Under the pieces are notes generated by a model. It was not told the origin of the DNA and ran no database searches. It was given only the letters and a program-made list of their open reading frames with translations. This document shows positions 21,643 through 33,590 of a stretch of DNA of 64,000 nt, one piece after another. The stretch lies in the NCBI GenBank assembly GCA_012103255.1, contig WLXD01000001.1, positions 930,001 to 994,000 on the forward strand, written 5' to 3'. The DNA comes from Acidobacteriota bacterium (lineage in GTDB: Bacteria > Acidobacteriota > UBA890 > WLXD01). Numbering within the stretch: the stretch's first letter is position 1; each line of letters opens with the position of its first letter. Position numbers and translations under genes: made by a program.

Positions 21643-22590
21643 ATGTCGATCGCCGATCGCAAGATCAAAGTGTTCGCAGGCAATGCCTGCCCGGACCTCG
21701 CGGCCTCCATTGCTTCGGCGATGGGTGTTCACCTGAGCGATAGCACCGTCAAGCAGTTTGCTGACGGCGAGGTGAACTGCCACATCAACGAGAATGTCCG
21801 TGGCGTCGAGGTGTTCTTCATCCAGTCGACCTGTCGGCCGGTGAACGACAACTTGATGGAACTGTTGATCATGATCGACGCGGCCAAGCGCGCGTCGGCG
21901 CACAAGATCACCGCGGTGATTCCGTACTTCGGATATGCCCGACAGGATAAGAAGGACGCGCCCCGGGTGCCGATTTCCGCGAAGCTGGTCGCGGATCTGA
22001 TCACGGCGGCCGGCGCAGATCGAATTCTGGCGATGGACCTTCACGCCGGCCAGATTCAGGGCTACTTCAACATTCCGGTCGACCATCTTTTCGCGGCGCC
22101 AGTCGCGCTCGACCGTCTGCAGCAGATCGAAGGCGACGTCGTGATGGTGTCGCCCGACGCCGGCGGCGTGGAACGCGCGCGCGCGATGGCGAAGCGGCTC
22201 AACGCTGGTCTCGCCGTGATCGACAAGCGGCGCCGCGAGGCGAACAAGGTCGAGGGGATGACCGTCGTCGGCGACGTTGAAGGCGCGACCTGCTGTTTCT
22301 ATGACGACATCGTTGACACTGCGGGCACCCTCACCAAGGGCGCAGAAGCGGTGCTCGAACAGGGCGCGAAGGAGGTCTATGCCTTCGCCACCCACCCCGT
22401 GCTGTCCGGCCCGGCTATCGATCGGATCGAGGCCAGTGCGTTCAACAAGCTTTTTGTGACTGACACGATTCCACTGACTCCGGCAGCAGCCGCCTGCAAC
22501 AAGATCGAGGTCCTATCCGTCGGGCCTCTCATGGGCGAAGCGATTCGGAGCATTTACGAAGAGACGAGCATCTCGAAGCTGTTCGTCTGA
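21643..22590 (+). CDS. prs: Ribose-phosphate pyrophosphokinase
   Basis: IKVFAGNACPDLAASIASAMG...DGEVNCHINENVRGVEVFFIQST...VVMVSPDAGGVERARAMAKRL. Confidence 0.97.
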   Translation: MSIADRKIKVFAGNACPDLAASIASAMGVHLSDSTVKQFADGEVNCHINENVRGVEVFFIQSTCRPVNDNLMELLIMIDAAKRASAHKITAVIPYFGYARQDKKDAPRVPISAKLVADLITAAGADRILAMDLHAGQIQGYFNIPVDHLFAAPVALDRLQQIEGDVVMVSPDAGGVERARAMAKRLNAGLAVIDKRRREANKVEGMTVVGDVEGATCCFYDDIVDTAGTLTKGAEAVLEQGAKEVYAFATHPVLSGPAIDRIEASAFNKLFVTDTIPLTPAAAACNKIEVLSVGPLMGEAIRSIYEETSISKLFV

Positions 22591-22602
22591 CGAGGTAGTG
22601 AG

Positions 22603-23274
22603 ATGAAAGACGCACTTGTTCTCGAAGTCGAGCTGCGCGAGCCGGGCTCGAGCAACGAGGCGAAGCGCCTGCGCCGCGAGGGTCTGATTCCTGCGGTCCT
22701 GTACGGCAGTGATCGCGATCCTCGGACGATCTCGGTCTCGCCGCGCACGGTGGTGGAGATCCTGCGCTCCGACGCGGGCCAGAACTCGATTCTCAACCTG
22801 AAGGTCGCCGATGGCGCCGAGCAGACGGCGCTGATCCACGACTATCAGGTGGACCCTGTCTCGCACAAACTGCTGCACGCTGATTTCAAGCGGATTGCGA
22901 TGGACGTCGAGGTCGAGGTCGAAGTACCCCTCGAAGTTATTGGTGAGGCGCCTGGCGTGAAAGTCGACAAGGGCATCCTGGATCAGATCCTGCGCGAGCT
23001 CAGCATTCGCTGTCTCCCGGGTGCGATTCCGGACGAGTTCCAGGTGGACGTCAGCGAGCTCGGCATCAACGAGTCGGTTCACGTTTCGGATCTCGAGATC
23101 CCGGAAGGAGTCGAGCTTCTGACCGACCCCGAGTCCACGATCGTGCTCGTCGCGCCGCCGGCCGCCGAGGAAGAGGTTGAGACCGAAGACGAGGATCTCA
23201 TCGGCGAGATGGCCGAGCCCGAACTCATCGGCAGGGAAGGCACGGACGAGGACGCCGACGAGGGCGGCGAATAG
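22603..23274 (+). CDS. rplY: 50S ribosomal protein L25 (CTC family) with acidic C-terminal tail
   Basis: EVELREPGSSNEAKRLRREGLIPAVLYGSDRDPRTISV; CTC-type second domain; between prs and pth. Confidence 0.94.
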   Translation: MKDALVLEVELREPGSSNEAKRLRREGLIPAVLYGSDRDPRTISVSPRTVVEILRSDAGQNSILNLKVADGAEQTALIHDYQVDPVSHKLLHADFKRIAMDVEVEVEVPLEVIGEAPGVKVDKGILDQILRELSIRCLPGAIPDEFQVDVSELGINESVHVSDLEIPEGVELLTDPESTIVLVAPPAAEEEVETEDEDLIGEMAEPELIGREGTDEDADEGGE

Positions 23275-23295
23275 AACACGAATCGCACTCGATCC

Positions 23296-23895
23296 ATGCG
23301 CGCCATCACGGGCCTCGGCAATCCCGGCAACGAGTACGCCGATACCCGGCACAACGCGGGCTGGATGCTCCTGGACTTGCTGCGGCAACGTGGCCGGATC
23401 CTGGAGCGGCGTGAGAAGGAGCTGGTAGAACTCGAAAAGCTGAAGCTCGGACCTGATGCGGTCTGGCTGATGCGACCGAAAACCTACATGAACGGCAGCG
23501 GCGAAGGCGTCTTGCAGGCGTGTCGCTCGTTGCAGATCGAAGCGCGCGATGTGCTCGTCGCCTACGACGATATTGACCTGCCGCTTGGGCAGATTCGTCT
23601 CAGGCGGGCAGGTGGAGCGGGCGGCCATCGCGGACTGGAGTCCGTGATCGCCGAACTCGGTACGCCGCAGATTCCGCGACTTCGGATTGGCGTTCGGGGA
23701 GAGACCCGAGGGCGCGATACCGCGGGGTACGTGCTGGCGCCGTTCGAGGCGGGTGAGCGTGAAGCGATCGAAGTCGCCGTAGCGCGTTCCGCGGACGCCG
23801 TTCGAATGATGCTGCGGCGCGGAATCGGCGCCGCGATGAACACTTACAACAAGAAACCAGAACCCCCGTCACCCGAAGGTTCAGACGAGGAGTAG
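23296..23895 (+). CDS. pth: Peptidyl-tRNA hydrolase
   Basis: [25 protein letters not shown]...[15 protein letters not shown]...[31 protein letters not shown]. Confidence 0.97.
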   Translation: MRAITGLGNPGNEYADTRHNAGWMLLDLLRQRGRILERREKELVELEKLKLGPDAVWLMRPKTYMNGSGEGVLQACRSLQIEARDVLVAYDDIDLPLGQIRLRRAGGAGGHRGLESVIAELGTPQIPRLRIGVRGETRGRDTAGYVLAPFEAGEREAIEVAVARSADAVRMMLRRGIGAAMNTYNKKPEPPSPEGSDEE

Positions 23896-23900
23896 TCCGA

Positions 23901-25952
<2,052 letters not shown>

Positions 25953-26039
25953 TCGGAATCTCTGAGTTCATCTAGGGGTTCTTGCGGGCACTCCTCGCCC
26001 TCGACGTCGTCGGGGGCCGAAAGTCCGAGAGGAGACTCA

Positions 26040-26681
26040 ATGAGTCAGCTGTATGAAATTCTGACGGTCCTTTCTCCGCATGAGTCGGAGGAAGACGTCG
26101 ACGCGATTATCGGTGGCCTGCGTCAGCAGATCACCAAGTCCGGCGGCGAGGTTCTCGCCGTGGACAACTGGGGCAAGCGCAAGCTGGCCTATCCCATCCG
26201 CAAGTTCGATGAGGGTACCTATGTCCTCATGCAGGCAGAGGGTCCCACGAATCTTTCCGCTGATTTCCGTCAGCACACACGGATTCGCGAGTCGATCCTG
26301 CGCGAGTTGATCGTCGCACTCGACGGTGCCCACGCCGCGGCCGTGCGGTCGCAGCTTGAGGAGAAGGGTCCGGAAGACTCGACGCTGGCCGAGGCCCAGA
26401 TCGAGGCGGCCGAAGAGCGCGCCGCCGAGAAGCTGGCTCGCGTTACGGCACCGGTCACCGACGTCGCAGCGGCAGCTGCGGGCGTCGAGGTGGTCAGCGC
26501 CGAGGAGCTTGAGGCTCCGGCAGCCGAAGAGGCACCGACCGCTGATGAGGCTCCAGCAGCTGAAGAGGTCGCCGACGAGTCCGCTGAGGTGAGTGCTGAA
26601 GAGGCTCCCACCGCAGAGGTTCCCGTAGTCGACGATGCTGAAGATGATGTGCCATCTGACGACGCCGGCGAGGAGGAATAG
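26040..26681 (+). CDS. rpsF: 30S ribosomal protein S6 with long Ala/Glu/Asp-rich C-terminal extension
   Basis: [65 protein letters not shown]; upstream of rpsR. Confidence 0.95.
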   Translation: MSQLYEILTVLSPHESEEDVDAIIGGLRQQITKSGGEVLAVDNWGKRKLAYPIRKFDEGTYVLMQAEGPTNLSADFRQHTRIRESILRELIVALDGAHAAAVRSQLEEKGPEDSTLAEAQIEAAEERAAEKLARVTAPVTDVAAAAAGVEVVSAEELEAPAAEEAPTADEAPAAEEVADESAEVSAEEAPTAEVPVVDDAEDDVPSDDAGEEE

Positions 26682-26683
26682 CC

Positions 26684-26914
26684 ATGTCGAGACCGTTCAT
26701 GCGTTCCCGTCGTAAGAAGGTCAGCAAGCTCACCCGCTCCGGAGCGGAGTACGTCGACTACAAGGACGTCGAGCTGTTGCGGCAGTACATCGATACGCGC
26801 GGCAAGATCTTGCCGCGACGCATCTCCGGCAACTCCGCTAGGCATCAGCGCATGATGACGATCGCGATCAAGCGCGCTCGTTATGCAGCGCTTCTGCCTT
26901 ACGTCATCGAATAG
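26684..26914 (+). CDS. rpsR: 30S ribosomal protein S18
   Basis: [51 protein letters not shown]. Confidence 0.97.
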   Translation: MSRPFMRSRRKKVSKLTRSGAEYVDYKDVELLRQYIDTRGKILPRRISGNSARHQRMMTIAIKRARYAALLPYVIE

Positions 26915-26923
26915 GACTTTCCG

Positions 26924-27559
26924 ATGAAGTTGATTCTCAAAGCGAGCGTCACCCATCTCGGTGAGCCCGGCGAAGTCGTCGAGGTCAAGAAGGGCTACGC
27001 GCGCAACTATCTGATTCCGCAAGGGCTCGCCTCGCAGGCGACGTCCGCCAATCTCCGTGCCATCGAATTCGAGCTCGACAAACTCAAGGCCGCAGCGGCC
27101 GAGAAGAAGTCGGAGGCTCAGGCACGCGCTGACGAGATGTCACAGGTTGCCCTGCGCTTCGAGCGTAAGGTCTCCGACGCCACCACGGGCGCCCTCTACG
27201 GCTCCGTAAGCGTGCTCGATCTTGCTGACGGCCTCACCGCCGCCGGGTTCGAAGTCGACCGCGGCGAGATCCATCTCGAACAGCCCGTGAAGAAGCTCGG
27301 CTCCTACGATGTTTCCGTTACCCTGGCGCACGGCGTGCAAGCGCTCGTGAAGTTCAAGGTGATCGGTGAGGAAGGGGAGGAGGCTCCCGTTCCGGTCGAG
27401 ATCCAGGCAGCACCTGAAGACGTCGCTGACGTCATCGAGGCTGTCGAGGACGCCCAGACCGACGACCCCGCCTGGGAAGGTGGCGACGGCGCTACTGGTG
27501 ACGACGACGAAGAAGCCGAGACCAAGGAAGAAGAAATCGATCTCGAGGACACGGTCTGA
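26924..27559 (+). CDS. rplI: 50S ribosomal protein L9 with acidic C-terminal extension
   Basis: MKLILKASVTHLGEPGEVVEVKKGYARNYLIPQGLA. Confidence 0.96.
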   Translation: MKLILKASVTHLGEPGEVVEVKKGYARNYLIPQGLASQATSANLRAIEFELDKLKAAAAEKKSEAQARADEMSQVALRFERKVSDATTGALYGSVSVLDLADGLTAAGFEVDRGEIHLEQPVKKLGSYDVSVTLAHGVQALVKFKVIGEEGEEAPVPVEIQAAPEDVADVIEAVEDAQTDDPAWEGGDGATGDDDEEAETKEEEIDLEDTV

Positions 27560-27589
27560 CGTCCGTGCCCTTGAGAGTGTGGTTTGATG

Positions 27590-27620
27590 CGCCCGGCGAT
27601 CTTCGGATCGCCGGGCGTTT
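27590..27620 (+). terminator. Rho-independent terminator after rplI
   Basis: Perfect 12-bp stem CGCCCGGCGATC - TTCG - GATCGCCGGGCG followed by TTTTCTC. Confidence 0.92.
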
Positions 27621-27650
27621 TCTCAGTCGCCACCTGATTCGGTGTAGCCC

Positions 27651-29471
27651 ATGAATATCCTCGGAATCTCCGCCTTCTACCACGACTCCGCCGCGTGCCT
27701 GGTGCGCGATGGAGAGATCGTGGCCGCGGCTCAGGAAGAGCGTTTCACGCGGAAGAAGCACGATCATGGTTTCCCATCGCATGCGATCGACTATTGCCTG
27801 AAGGAAGCCGGGATCGCGATGGACGATCTCGATGCGGTCGCCTTCTACGACAAGCCGTGGAACAAATTCGAACGGCTGCTTGAGACGTATCTCGCCTTCG
27901 CTCCGCAAGGTCTCGGCTCGTTCATGAAGGCAATGCCGCTCTGGCTAAAGCAGAAGCTTTGGATGGGCGAGTTGATCGCGAAGGAGACCGGCTTCGACGG
28001 TGACATCCTCTATCCGGAGCACCACCAGTCGCACGCCGCCTCGGCATTCTTGCCTTCTCCCTTCGAGCGCGCCGCGATCCTGACGATGGATGGAGTCGGC
28101 GAGTGGGCGACCGCCTCCTGGGGCGTTGGCGCCGGCAACAAGATCGACCTGCAAGCCGAGCTGCGATTCCCTCACAGCCTGGGACTCCTATACACCGCGT
28201 TCACCTACTACACGGGTTTTCGGGTCAACTCGGGGGAGTACAAGGTTATGGGCCTGGCTCCATATGGGGAGCCCAAGTACAAGGACCTCATCTACGACCA
28301 CCTCATGGATCTTCGTGAGGACGGGTCGTTCCGGTTGAACCAGAAGTACTTCAACTATTGCCAGGGCCTCACGATGACGTCCGAGGCGTTCCACGACCTG
28401 TTCGGAGCGCCGCCGCGTGAGCCCGAGTCGGAATTGACGCAGCGAGAAATGGATCTTGCGCGCTCCGTCCAGGAGGTCTGCGAGGACGTGATGCTGCGCA
28501 TGGCACGGCACGTGCGGAAGGAGACAGGCGAAAAGCACCTGGTACTCGCGGGCGGCGTCGCACTGAACTGTGTCGGCAACGGGAAGATCCTTCGCGCCAA
28601 CATCTTCGACGACATCTGGATCCAGCCCGCGGCCGGCGATGCCGGCGGCGCGCTTGGCGCGGCGTTGTTCGCGGCGCACCAGGTTCACGACGCGCCGCGC
28701 GAAGTGTCGGTAGATGGTCGAGGCTCGCAGCGCGGTTCCTATCTGGGTCCAGCTTGGACCGGGGACCAAGTGGCAGCCTGGCTCGACCGGCGTGGCTATG
28801 CATACACGCGGCACTCCAATGACGATGTGCCCGGCGCCACCGCCGACATCCTGGCAGACGGCAAGGTCGTGGGGTGGTTCTCAGGCCGGATGGAATTCGG
28901 CCCGCGGGCCCTCGGGGCACGAAGCATCATCGGCGATCCTCGCGATCAGCAAATGCAGAAGACACTGAACCTCAAGATCAAATACCGCGAATCGTTCCGC
29001 CCCTTCGCTCCGAGCGCGCTGGTGGAGGACGTCAGCGAGTTGTTTGAACTCGACCGGCCCTCTCCGTACATGCTGCTTGTTGCTCCGGTGAAGGAAGAGC
29101 GCCGCCTGCCGATGACGGACGAGCAGCAAGATTTCTTTGGGATCGACAAACTCAACGTCCCGCGTTCGGACATTCCGTCTATCACTCACGTGGACTACTC
29201 GGCGCGCGTGCAGACTGTCGATCGACGTGATCACCCGCAATACCACAAGCTCATTTCGGCGTTCAAAGAGCGGACGGGATTCGGAGTGATCGTGAACACG
29301 TCGTTCAATGTGCGCGGAGAGCCCATCGTGTGCACCCCGCAGGATGCCTACCTGTGTTTCATGCGCACGGAGATGGATGTCCTCGTTCTGGAGGACTGCA
29401 TCCTGCTCAAGGAAGACCAGGACCCGCTAGATGACGATATCGATTGGCGCGACCTTTACGAATTGGACTGA
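27651..29471 (+). CDS. Carbamoyltransferase (NodU/TobZ family)
   Basis: MNILGISAFYHDSAACLVRDGEIVAAAQEERFTRKKHDHGFPSHAIDYCL...MEFGPRALGARSIIGDPRD...NTSFNVRGEPIVCTPQDAY. Confidence 0.95.
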   Translation: MNILGISAFYHDSAACLVRDGEIVAAAQEERFTRKKHDHGFPSHAIDYCLKEAGIAMDDLDAVAFYDKPWNKFERLLETYLAFAPQGLGSFMKAMPLWLKQKLWMGELIAKETGFDGDILYPEHHQSHAASAFLPSPFERAAILTMDGVGEWATASWGVGAGNKIDLQAELRFPHSLGLLYTAFTYYTGFRVNSGEYKVMGLAPYGEPKYKDLIYDHLMDLREDGSFRLNQKYFNYCQGLTMTSEAFHDLFGAPPREPESELTQREMDLARSVQEVCEDVMLRMARHVRKETGEKHLVLAGGVALNCVGNGKILRANIFDDIWIQPAAGDAGGALGAALFAAHQVHDAPREVSVDGRGSQRGSYLGPAWTGDQVAAWLDRRGYAYTRHSNDDVPGATADILADGKVVGWFSGRMEFGPRALGARSIIGDPRDQQMQKTLNLKIKYRESFRPFAPSALVEDVSELFELDRPSPYMLLVAPVKEERRLPMTDEQQDFFGIDKLNVPRSDIPSITHVDYSARVQTVDRRDHPQYHKLISAFKERTGFGVIVNTSFNVRGEPIVCTPQDAYLCFMRTEMDVLVLEDCILLKEDQDPLDDDIDWRDLYELD

Positions 29472-29474
29472 TCG

Positions 29475-29876
29475 ATGAAGCGCAACCAACCCACTGAAGC
29501 GCAGCGACTCCGCAAGTTCGGCATCGTCATGGCCGTGTTCTTCGGCCTGTTCGGCGCACTCTTCGTCTGTCGTGAGCGCGCGTGGGGCGAGTATGTGCTG
29601 TATGTCGCGGCGTTCTTCCTGGTCTCGGGCCTCGTGCTGCCGAAACTCCTGGCTCCGATCGAGAAGGCATGGATGGCTCTCGCCGGAGTTCTCCAGGTCG
29701 TCATGACTACGCTGATTTTGACGCTGACATTCTTCCTCGTGATGACCCCGATGGGCCTCTTCCTCCGGCTGACCGGCAAGGATCTGTTGGGAATGGAAGG
29801 TGACCCGAGCATGGACACGTACTGGGTGCCGGTCGAGCGCGACGGCCCGGCTAGTCGCCCGGACAAGCCGTACTAG
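29475..29876 (+). CDS. SxtJ-like small membrane protein
   Basis: 133 aa with several TM segments, directly downstream of the carbamoyltransferase (3-nt gap), the usual place for SxtJ-family proteins. Confidence 0.7.
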   Translation: MKRNQPTEAQRLRKFGIVMAVFFGLFGALFVCRERAWGEYVLYVAAFFLVSGLVLPKLLAPIEKAWMALAGVLQVVMTTLILTLTFFLVMTPMGLFLRLTGKDLLGMEGDPSMDTYWVPVERDGPASRPDKPY

Positions 29877-29947
29877 CGGGTCACCCGCTACGCCGCCTGC
29901 CAACCACACGCTAGAATGCTGCCAACACGTCAACGGAGTATTGAGAG

Positions 29948-30097
29948 ATGTCGCGAGCGAGCATGATCTGGGGGTTCCTCAGGACCCGCAAGAAGTGGTG
30001 GTTAACTCCCATCGTGGTCTTCATGGTCATGCTTTCGTTGCTGATCGTGCTCTCAGAAGGGTCGGCGGTGGCGCCGTTTATCTACGCGCTCTTCTAG
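29948..30097 (+). CDS. DUF5989-like single-TM small protein (49 aa), not in the supplied ORF track
   Basis: My translation: MSRASMIWGFLRTRKKWWLTPIVVFMVMLSLLIVLSEGSAVAPFIYALF*; matches the family pattern (xFLRxRKKWWLxPI...SAxAPFIYxLF). Confidence 0.8.
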   Translation: MSRASMIWGFLRTRKKWWLTPIVVFMVMLSLLIVLSEGSAVAPFIYALF

Positions 30098-30165
30098 CCG
30101 AGCGTCCGCCGTTGCCGGATCCGTCCGGGCCGGTTAGATTGATGCGCTTTCCCGGAGACTGACCC

Positions 30166-31512
30166 TTGGCACAGAACGGCAGAACTGAGCGCGCGCTCCC
30201 GCACAGCCTCGAGGTTGAGCGGTCGATTCTTGGCTCAATTCTGCTCGACAACCAGGCGTTCAACACGGCTGCCCAGGTGGTGACGGCTGAGGATTTCTTC
30301 GGCGACTCCAATCGGGTCATCTACGACGCGATGGCAGCGCTCTCTGAGCGCAACGAGGGAATCGACCCCATTACGCTGCGCGCGGAACTCGAGCGACAGG
30401 ACGTTCTCGACAGGGCTGGCGGTGCTGCCTACATCTCGAGTCTGATCGACGGGATGCCCACTGGTGGCAACATCGAGCAGTACGCGCGCCTGATCAAGGA
30501 CAAGTCGTCACTCCGATCGCTGATCACAACCTCCAACGACATCATTGGAATGGCGATGGAAGGGGCAGTCGACACCGACGAACTCCTCGATCGCGCCGAG
30601 CACTCCATCTCCGAGATCTCCGAGGCAAAGATCCGCAAGGGCTTCCTGTCGGTTCGCGATGTCGCCTTCGACACGATGAAGGAGATCGAGGAACTGATGG
30701 AGCGTGGTGACTTCGTCACCGGCACTCCCACCGGATTCTCCCGCCTGGACGCGATGACAGCCGGCCTGCAGAAGGGTGACTTGTTCATCCTCGCGGCGCG
30801 CCCCTCTATGGGCAAGACCGCGCTTGCGATCAACGTGGCTCAGCACGTAGCGCTAGAAGCGGGCGGCACGGTAGGCATCTTCTCGCTCGAGATGTCTGTG
30901 CAGCAGTTGATCCGAAGGATGGTCACGGGCGTGGCGCAGGTCGATGCCCACAAGCTCTCGACAGGTTTCCTGTCGAACGCAGACAAGGACAAACTCCTCG
31001 ACGCGCTCGGGCAGCTCTCGGACACCAAGATCTTCATCGATGACAGCGCGGCGATTACCGTGCTCGAGATGCGAGCGAAAGCCCGCCGTCTGGCAGCGGA
31101 GCACGGGCTCGACCTTCTCGTGATCGACTACTTGCAGCTGGTCCGCGGCAGCATTCGCACCGATAACCGGAACCTCGAAATCGGTGAAATCTCGCGAGGC
31201 CTCAAGGCACTGGCCAAGGAGCTCATGGTGCCGGTAGTTTGCCTTTCGCAGCTGTCGCGCGCGCCGGAGACGCGGTCGGGACACCGTCCGCAGCTATCAG
31301 ATCTGCGTGAGTCCGGGAACATCGAACAGGATGCCGATGTAGTGGCTTTTATCTTCCGCCCCGAGGTCTACAGCGACGATCCCGAACTCGAGGGTATCGC
31401 CGAGTTGATCATCTCCAAACAGCGCAACGGTCCGATCGGTACGGTGCCGTTGGCCTTCATGAAGGCTTTCACGCTGTTTCGCGATCGGGCCGACGTCGAC
31501 GAGCCCTACTAG
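30166..31512 (+). CDS. dnaB: Replicative DNA helicase DnaB (TTG start)
   Basis: LPHSLEVERSILGSILLDNQAF...DLFILAARPSMGKTALAINVAQHVA...LLVIDYLQLVRG; no intein interruption seen. Confidence 0.97.
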   Translation: MAQNGRTERALPHSLEVERSILGSILLDNQAFNTAAQVVTAEDFFGDSNRVIYDAMAALSERNEGIDPITLRAELERQDVLDRAGGAAYISSLIDGMPTGGNIEQYARLIKDKSSLRSLITTSNDIIGMAMEGAVDTDELLDRAEHSISEISEAKIRKGFLSVRDVAFDTMKEIEELMERGDFVTGTPTGFSRLDAMTAGLQKGDLFILAARPSMGKTALAINVAQHVALEAGGTVGIFSLEMSVQQLIRRMVTGVAQVDAHKLSTGFLSNADKDKLLDALGQLSDTKIFIDDSAAITVLEMRAKARRLAAEHGLDLLVIDYLQLVRGSIRTDNRNLEIGEISRGLKALAKELMVPVVCLSQLSRAPETRSGHRPQLSDLRESGNIEQDADVVAFIFRPEVYSDDPELEGIAELIISKQRNGPIGTVPLAFMKAFTLFRDRADVDEPY

Positions 31513-31515
31513 CCG

Positions 31516-32811
31516 GTGGCGGTCGGTCGATGCCGCCCTACCTGGCTCGACGTTGATCTCGGCGCGTGCGTCCACAACCTTCGGCAGATCCTCGAGCGCA
31601 TCAGGCCGCGCGACGTGTGGCCAGTCGTCAAGGCGGACGCCTACGGTCACGGGGCCGTCCGTGTAGCGCAGGCGCTGGCGCGCGAGAAGGTGGCGGGGTT
31701 TTGCGTGGCCACGGCCTCGGAAGGTCGGGAATTGCGGCAGAACGGAATCTCCGAGCCGATCCTGGTGATGGCTACCTTGACCGCGGGTGGAACGGAGAAC
31801 CCGTTTGAGATGGTCGTCGAATATGGCCTGTCCGCCGCCGTGCCCGATGCGACGACGGCCAGCAACCTGGCTGAAGCAGCCCGGGCGATGCGCGTCGGGC
31901 CCGCCTCGGTGCATTTGAAGATCGACACCGGCATGGGGCGTCTTGGGGTGTCAACCGACCAGGCTGTGGGCCTGGCCGCCGCGATGCGGGCCGATCCAGC
32001 ACTTGCGTTCGATGGGTTGTTCTCCAATCTCGCAACTGCCGACGAGTACGAGGAAGGAGCCACGGGCAAGGCGTTCGTTTCTGCCCAAGTCGACGCGTTT
32101 CGCCACATCTGCGCCGCGCTCGGCGAGGAGGGAAATCTGCCGCGGATACGTACGCTTGCCAACAGCGCCGCCGTTTCCCATCACCCGGCAGCGTGGGAGG
32201 GAATGGAATTTACGGGCGTGCGACCCGGGCTCGCGATCTACGGGGCAAGTCTGACTCCCGACCGTCCGCGTCTCGCACTTCGTGCGGCCGCCCGCTGGTG
32301 CACGTCAATCAGCGCCGTGAGGCGGATGCCGGAAGGCTCAACGGTGGGCTACGGATGCGACGCGGTGCTGGCGCGACCGTCCCGGATCGCGGTCTTGCCA
32401 CTCGGATACCATGATGGTCTGCCGCGAAGCGTCGGCCGGAATGCCGAGGTGCTCGTCCGCGGCCGGCGCGTGTCTCTTATTGGTCGGATTAGCATGGATC
32501 TCGCCCTTGCGGACGTCACCGATGTCTCTGCCGCCGCGGCGGGCGACGAGGTGACGATCTTCGGCGCTGCCTCCGCCGAATCGGAGAGCGTCGGGCGCCG
32601 TGAAAGCGTCTACGCCGACACCCTGGCGACCGCGGTGGGCGCCAGCGATGGCTCCCGAGAGACACTGAAGCCAGAAGTCAATCCGCGCCGAACGACGCCG
32701 AGCGTCGAGGAATACGCTGCGTGGGCAGGCACGATTCCGCACGAGATTCTCAGCCGAGTCGGGACCCGTGTCCCACGGCGGTACACCGAACCCGAAGCAG
32801 GTGCGTCATGA
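31516..32811 (+). CDS. alr: Alanine racemase (GTG start)
   Basis: RPTWLDVDLGACVHNLRQILERI...WPVVKADAYGHGAVRVAQAL...HLKIDTGMGRLGV. Confidence 0.95.
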   Translation: MAVGRCRPTWLDVDLGACVHNLRQILERIRPRDVWPVVKADAYGHGAVRVAQALAREKVAGFCVATASEGRELRQNGISEPILVMATLTAGGTENPFEMVVEYGLSAAVPDATTASNLAEAARAMRVGPASVHLKIDTGMGRLGVSTDQAVGLAAAMRADPALAFDGLFSNLATADEYEEGATGKAFVSAQVDAFRHICAALGEEGNLPRIRTLANSAAVSHHPAAWEGMEFTGVRPGLAIYGASLTPDRPRLALRAAARWCTSISAVRRMPEGSTVGYGCDAVLARPSRIAVLPLGYHDGLPRSVGRNAEVLVRGRRVSLIGRISMDLALADVTDVSAAAAGDEVTIFGAASAESESVGRRESVYADTLATAVGASDGSRETLKPEVNPRRTTPSVEEYAAWAGTIPHEILSRVGTRVPRRYTEPEAGAS

Positions 32812-33590
32812 GTTTCGTGACCGCCATCGGCCGAGTCGTCGTGGAGTCCGTGCGGGCAATCGGCGAGGCGGGGATGTTGTTCGCTCGTTCGATGGGCAGC
32901 CTTGTGCGCGGGCCCTGGTACTTCCGTAACTGGGCGCAACAGATGCTCGAGCTCGGCAACCGGTCTATGCCCATCGTCGTGGTAACGGCTCTGTTCTCGG
33001 GCGCCGTGTTTGCCCTTCAGGTATGGGAAGGGTTCGAGAAGTTCGGAGCTGTTGAGCTCGTTGCCTTCGCCGTGGCGCTTGGCATGACCCGTGAACTCGT
33101 TCCGGTGCTCGCCTCGATCATGGTGGCGGGTCGCGCTGGCTCGGCGATGGCGGCCGAAATCGGCACGATGAAGGTCACCGAGCAGCTGGACGCGATGGAG
33201 ACGATGGCCACCGATCCGGTGAAGTATCTCGTGGTGCCACGCATCGTTGCGGCGGCGGTCATGCTGCCTGTGGTCGTCGTGATTGGCGACCTGCTGGGAA
33301 TCACCGGCGGCTACCTGGCGTCGGTGTACCTGAACGATGCACGGCCCTCCGTGTACTGGGAGTCGAGCTTCGCCTTCATCACACTGGACGACGTCACCTC
33401 GGGGCTCATCAAGTCGTCGATCTTCGGCGTGATGATTGCCGTCTTCTCATGCGCTCGAGGCTTCGCGGCGGGCGGCGGCGCCGAGGGCGTTGGGCGAGCC
33501 ACCACCGGGGCGGTGGTCACGAGCAGTATGGCGATCTTGATCTCGGACTTCTTCCTCACTCGCGCACTGCTCACTCTCTGGGGGCTGTGA
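32808..33590 (+). CDS. mlaE: MlaE family ABC transporter permease
   Basis: MSFVTAIGRVVVESVRAIGEAG...GMTRELVPVLASIMVAGRAGSAMAAEIGTMKVTEQLDAMETMATDPVKYLVVPRI; ATGA overlap with alr. Confidence 0.95.
   Translation: MSFVTAIGRVVVESVRAIGEAGMLFARSMGSLVRGPWYFRNWAQQMLELGNRSMPIVVVTALFSGAVFALQVWEGFEKFGAVELVAFAVALGMTRELVPVLASIMVAGRAGSAMAAEIGTMKVTEQLDAMETMATDPVKYLVVPRIVAAAVMLPVVVVIGDLLGITGGYLASVYLNDARPSVYWESSFAFITLDDVTSGLIKSSIFGVMIAVFSCARGFAAGGGAEGVGRATTGAVVTSSMAILISDFFLTRALLTLWGL

Noticed and set aside
22513-23628. 371-aa minus-strand ORF antisense to prs/rplY/pth
   Set aside because: Mirror frame of well-supported high-GC housekeeping genes; no recognisable domain
26490-26680. Repetitive GAG/GCT/CCG stretch considered as a tandem repeat or CRISPR-like array
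   Set aside because: It is the low-complexity EAPAAEE-type tail of S6 with no regular spacer structure
30166-31512. Checked dnaB for an intein or mobile insertion
   Set aside because: Walker A and later helicase motifs run continuously over a normal 448-aa length
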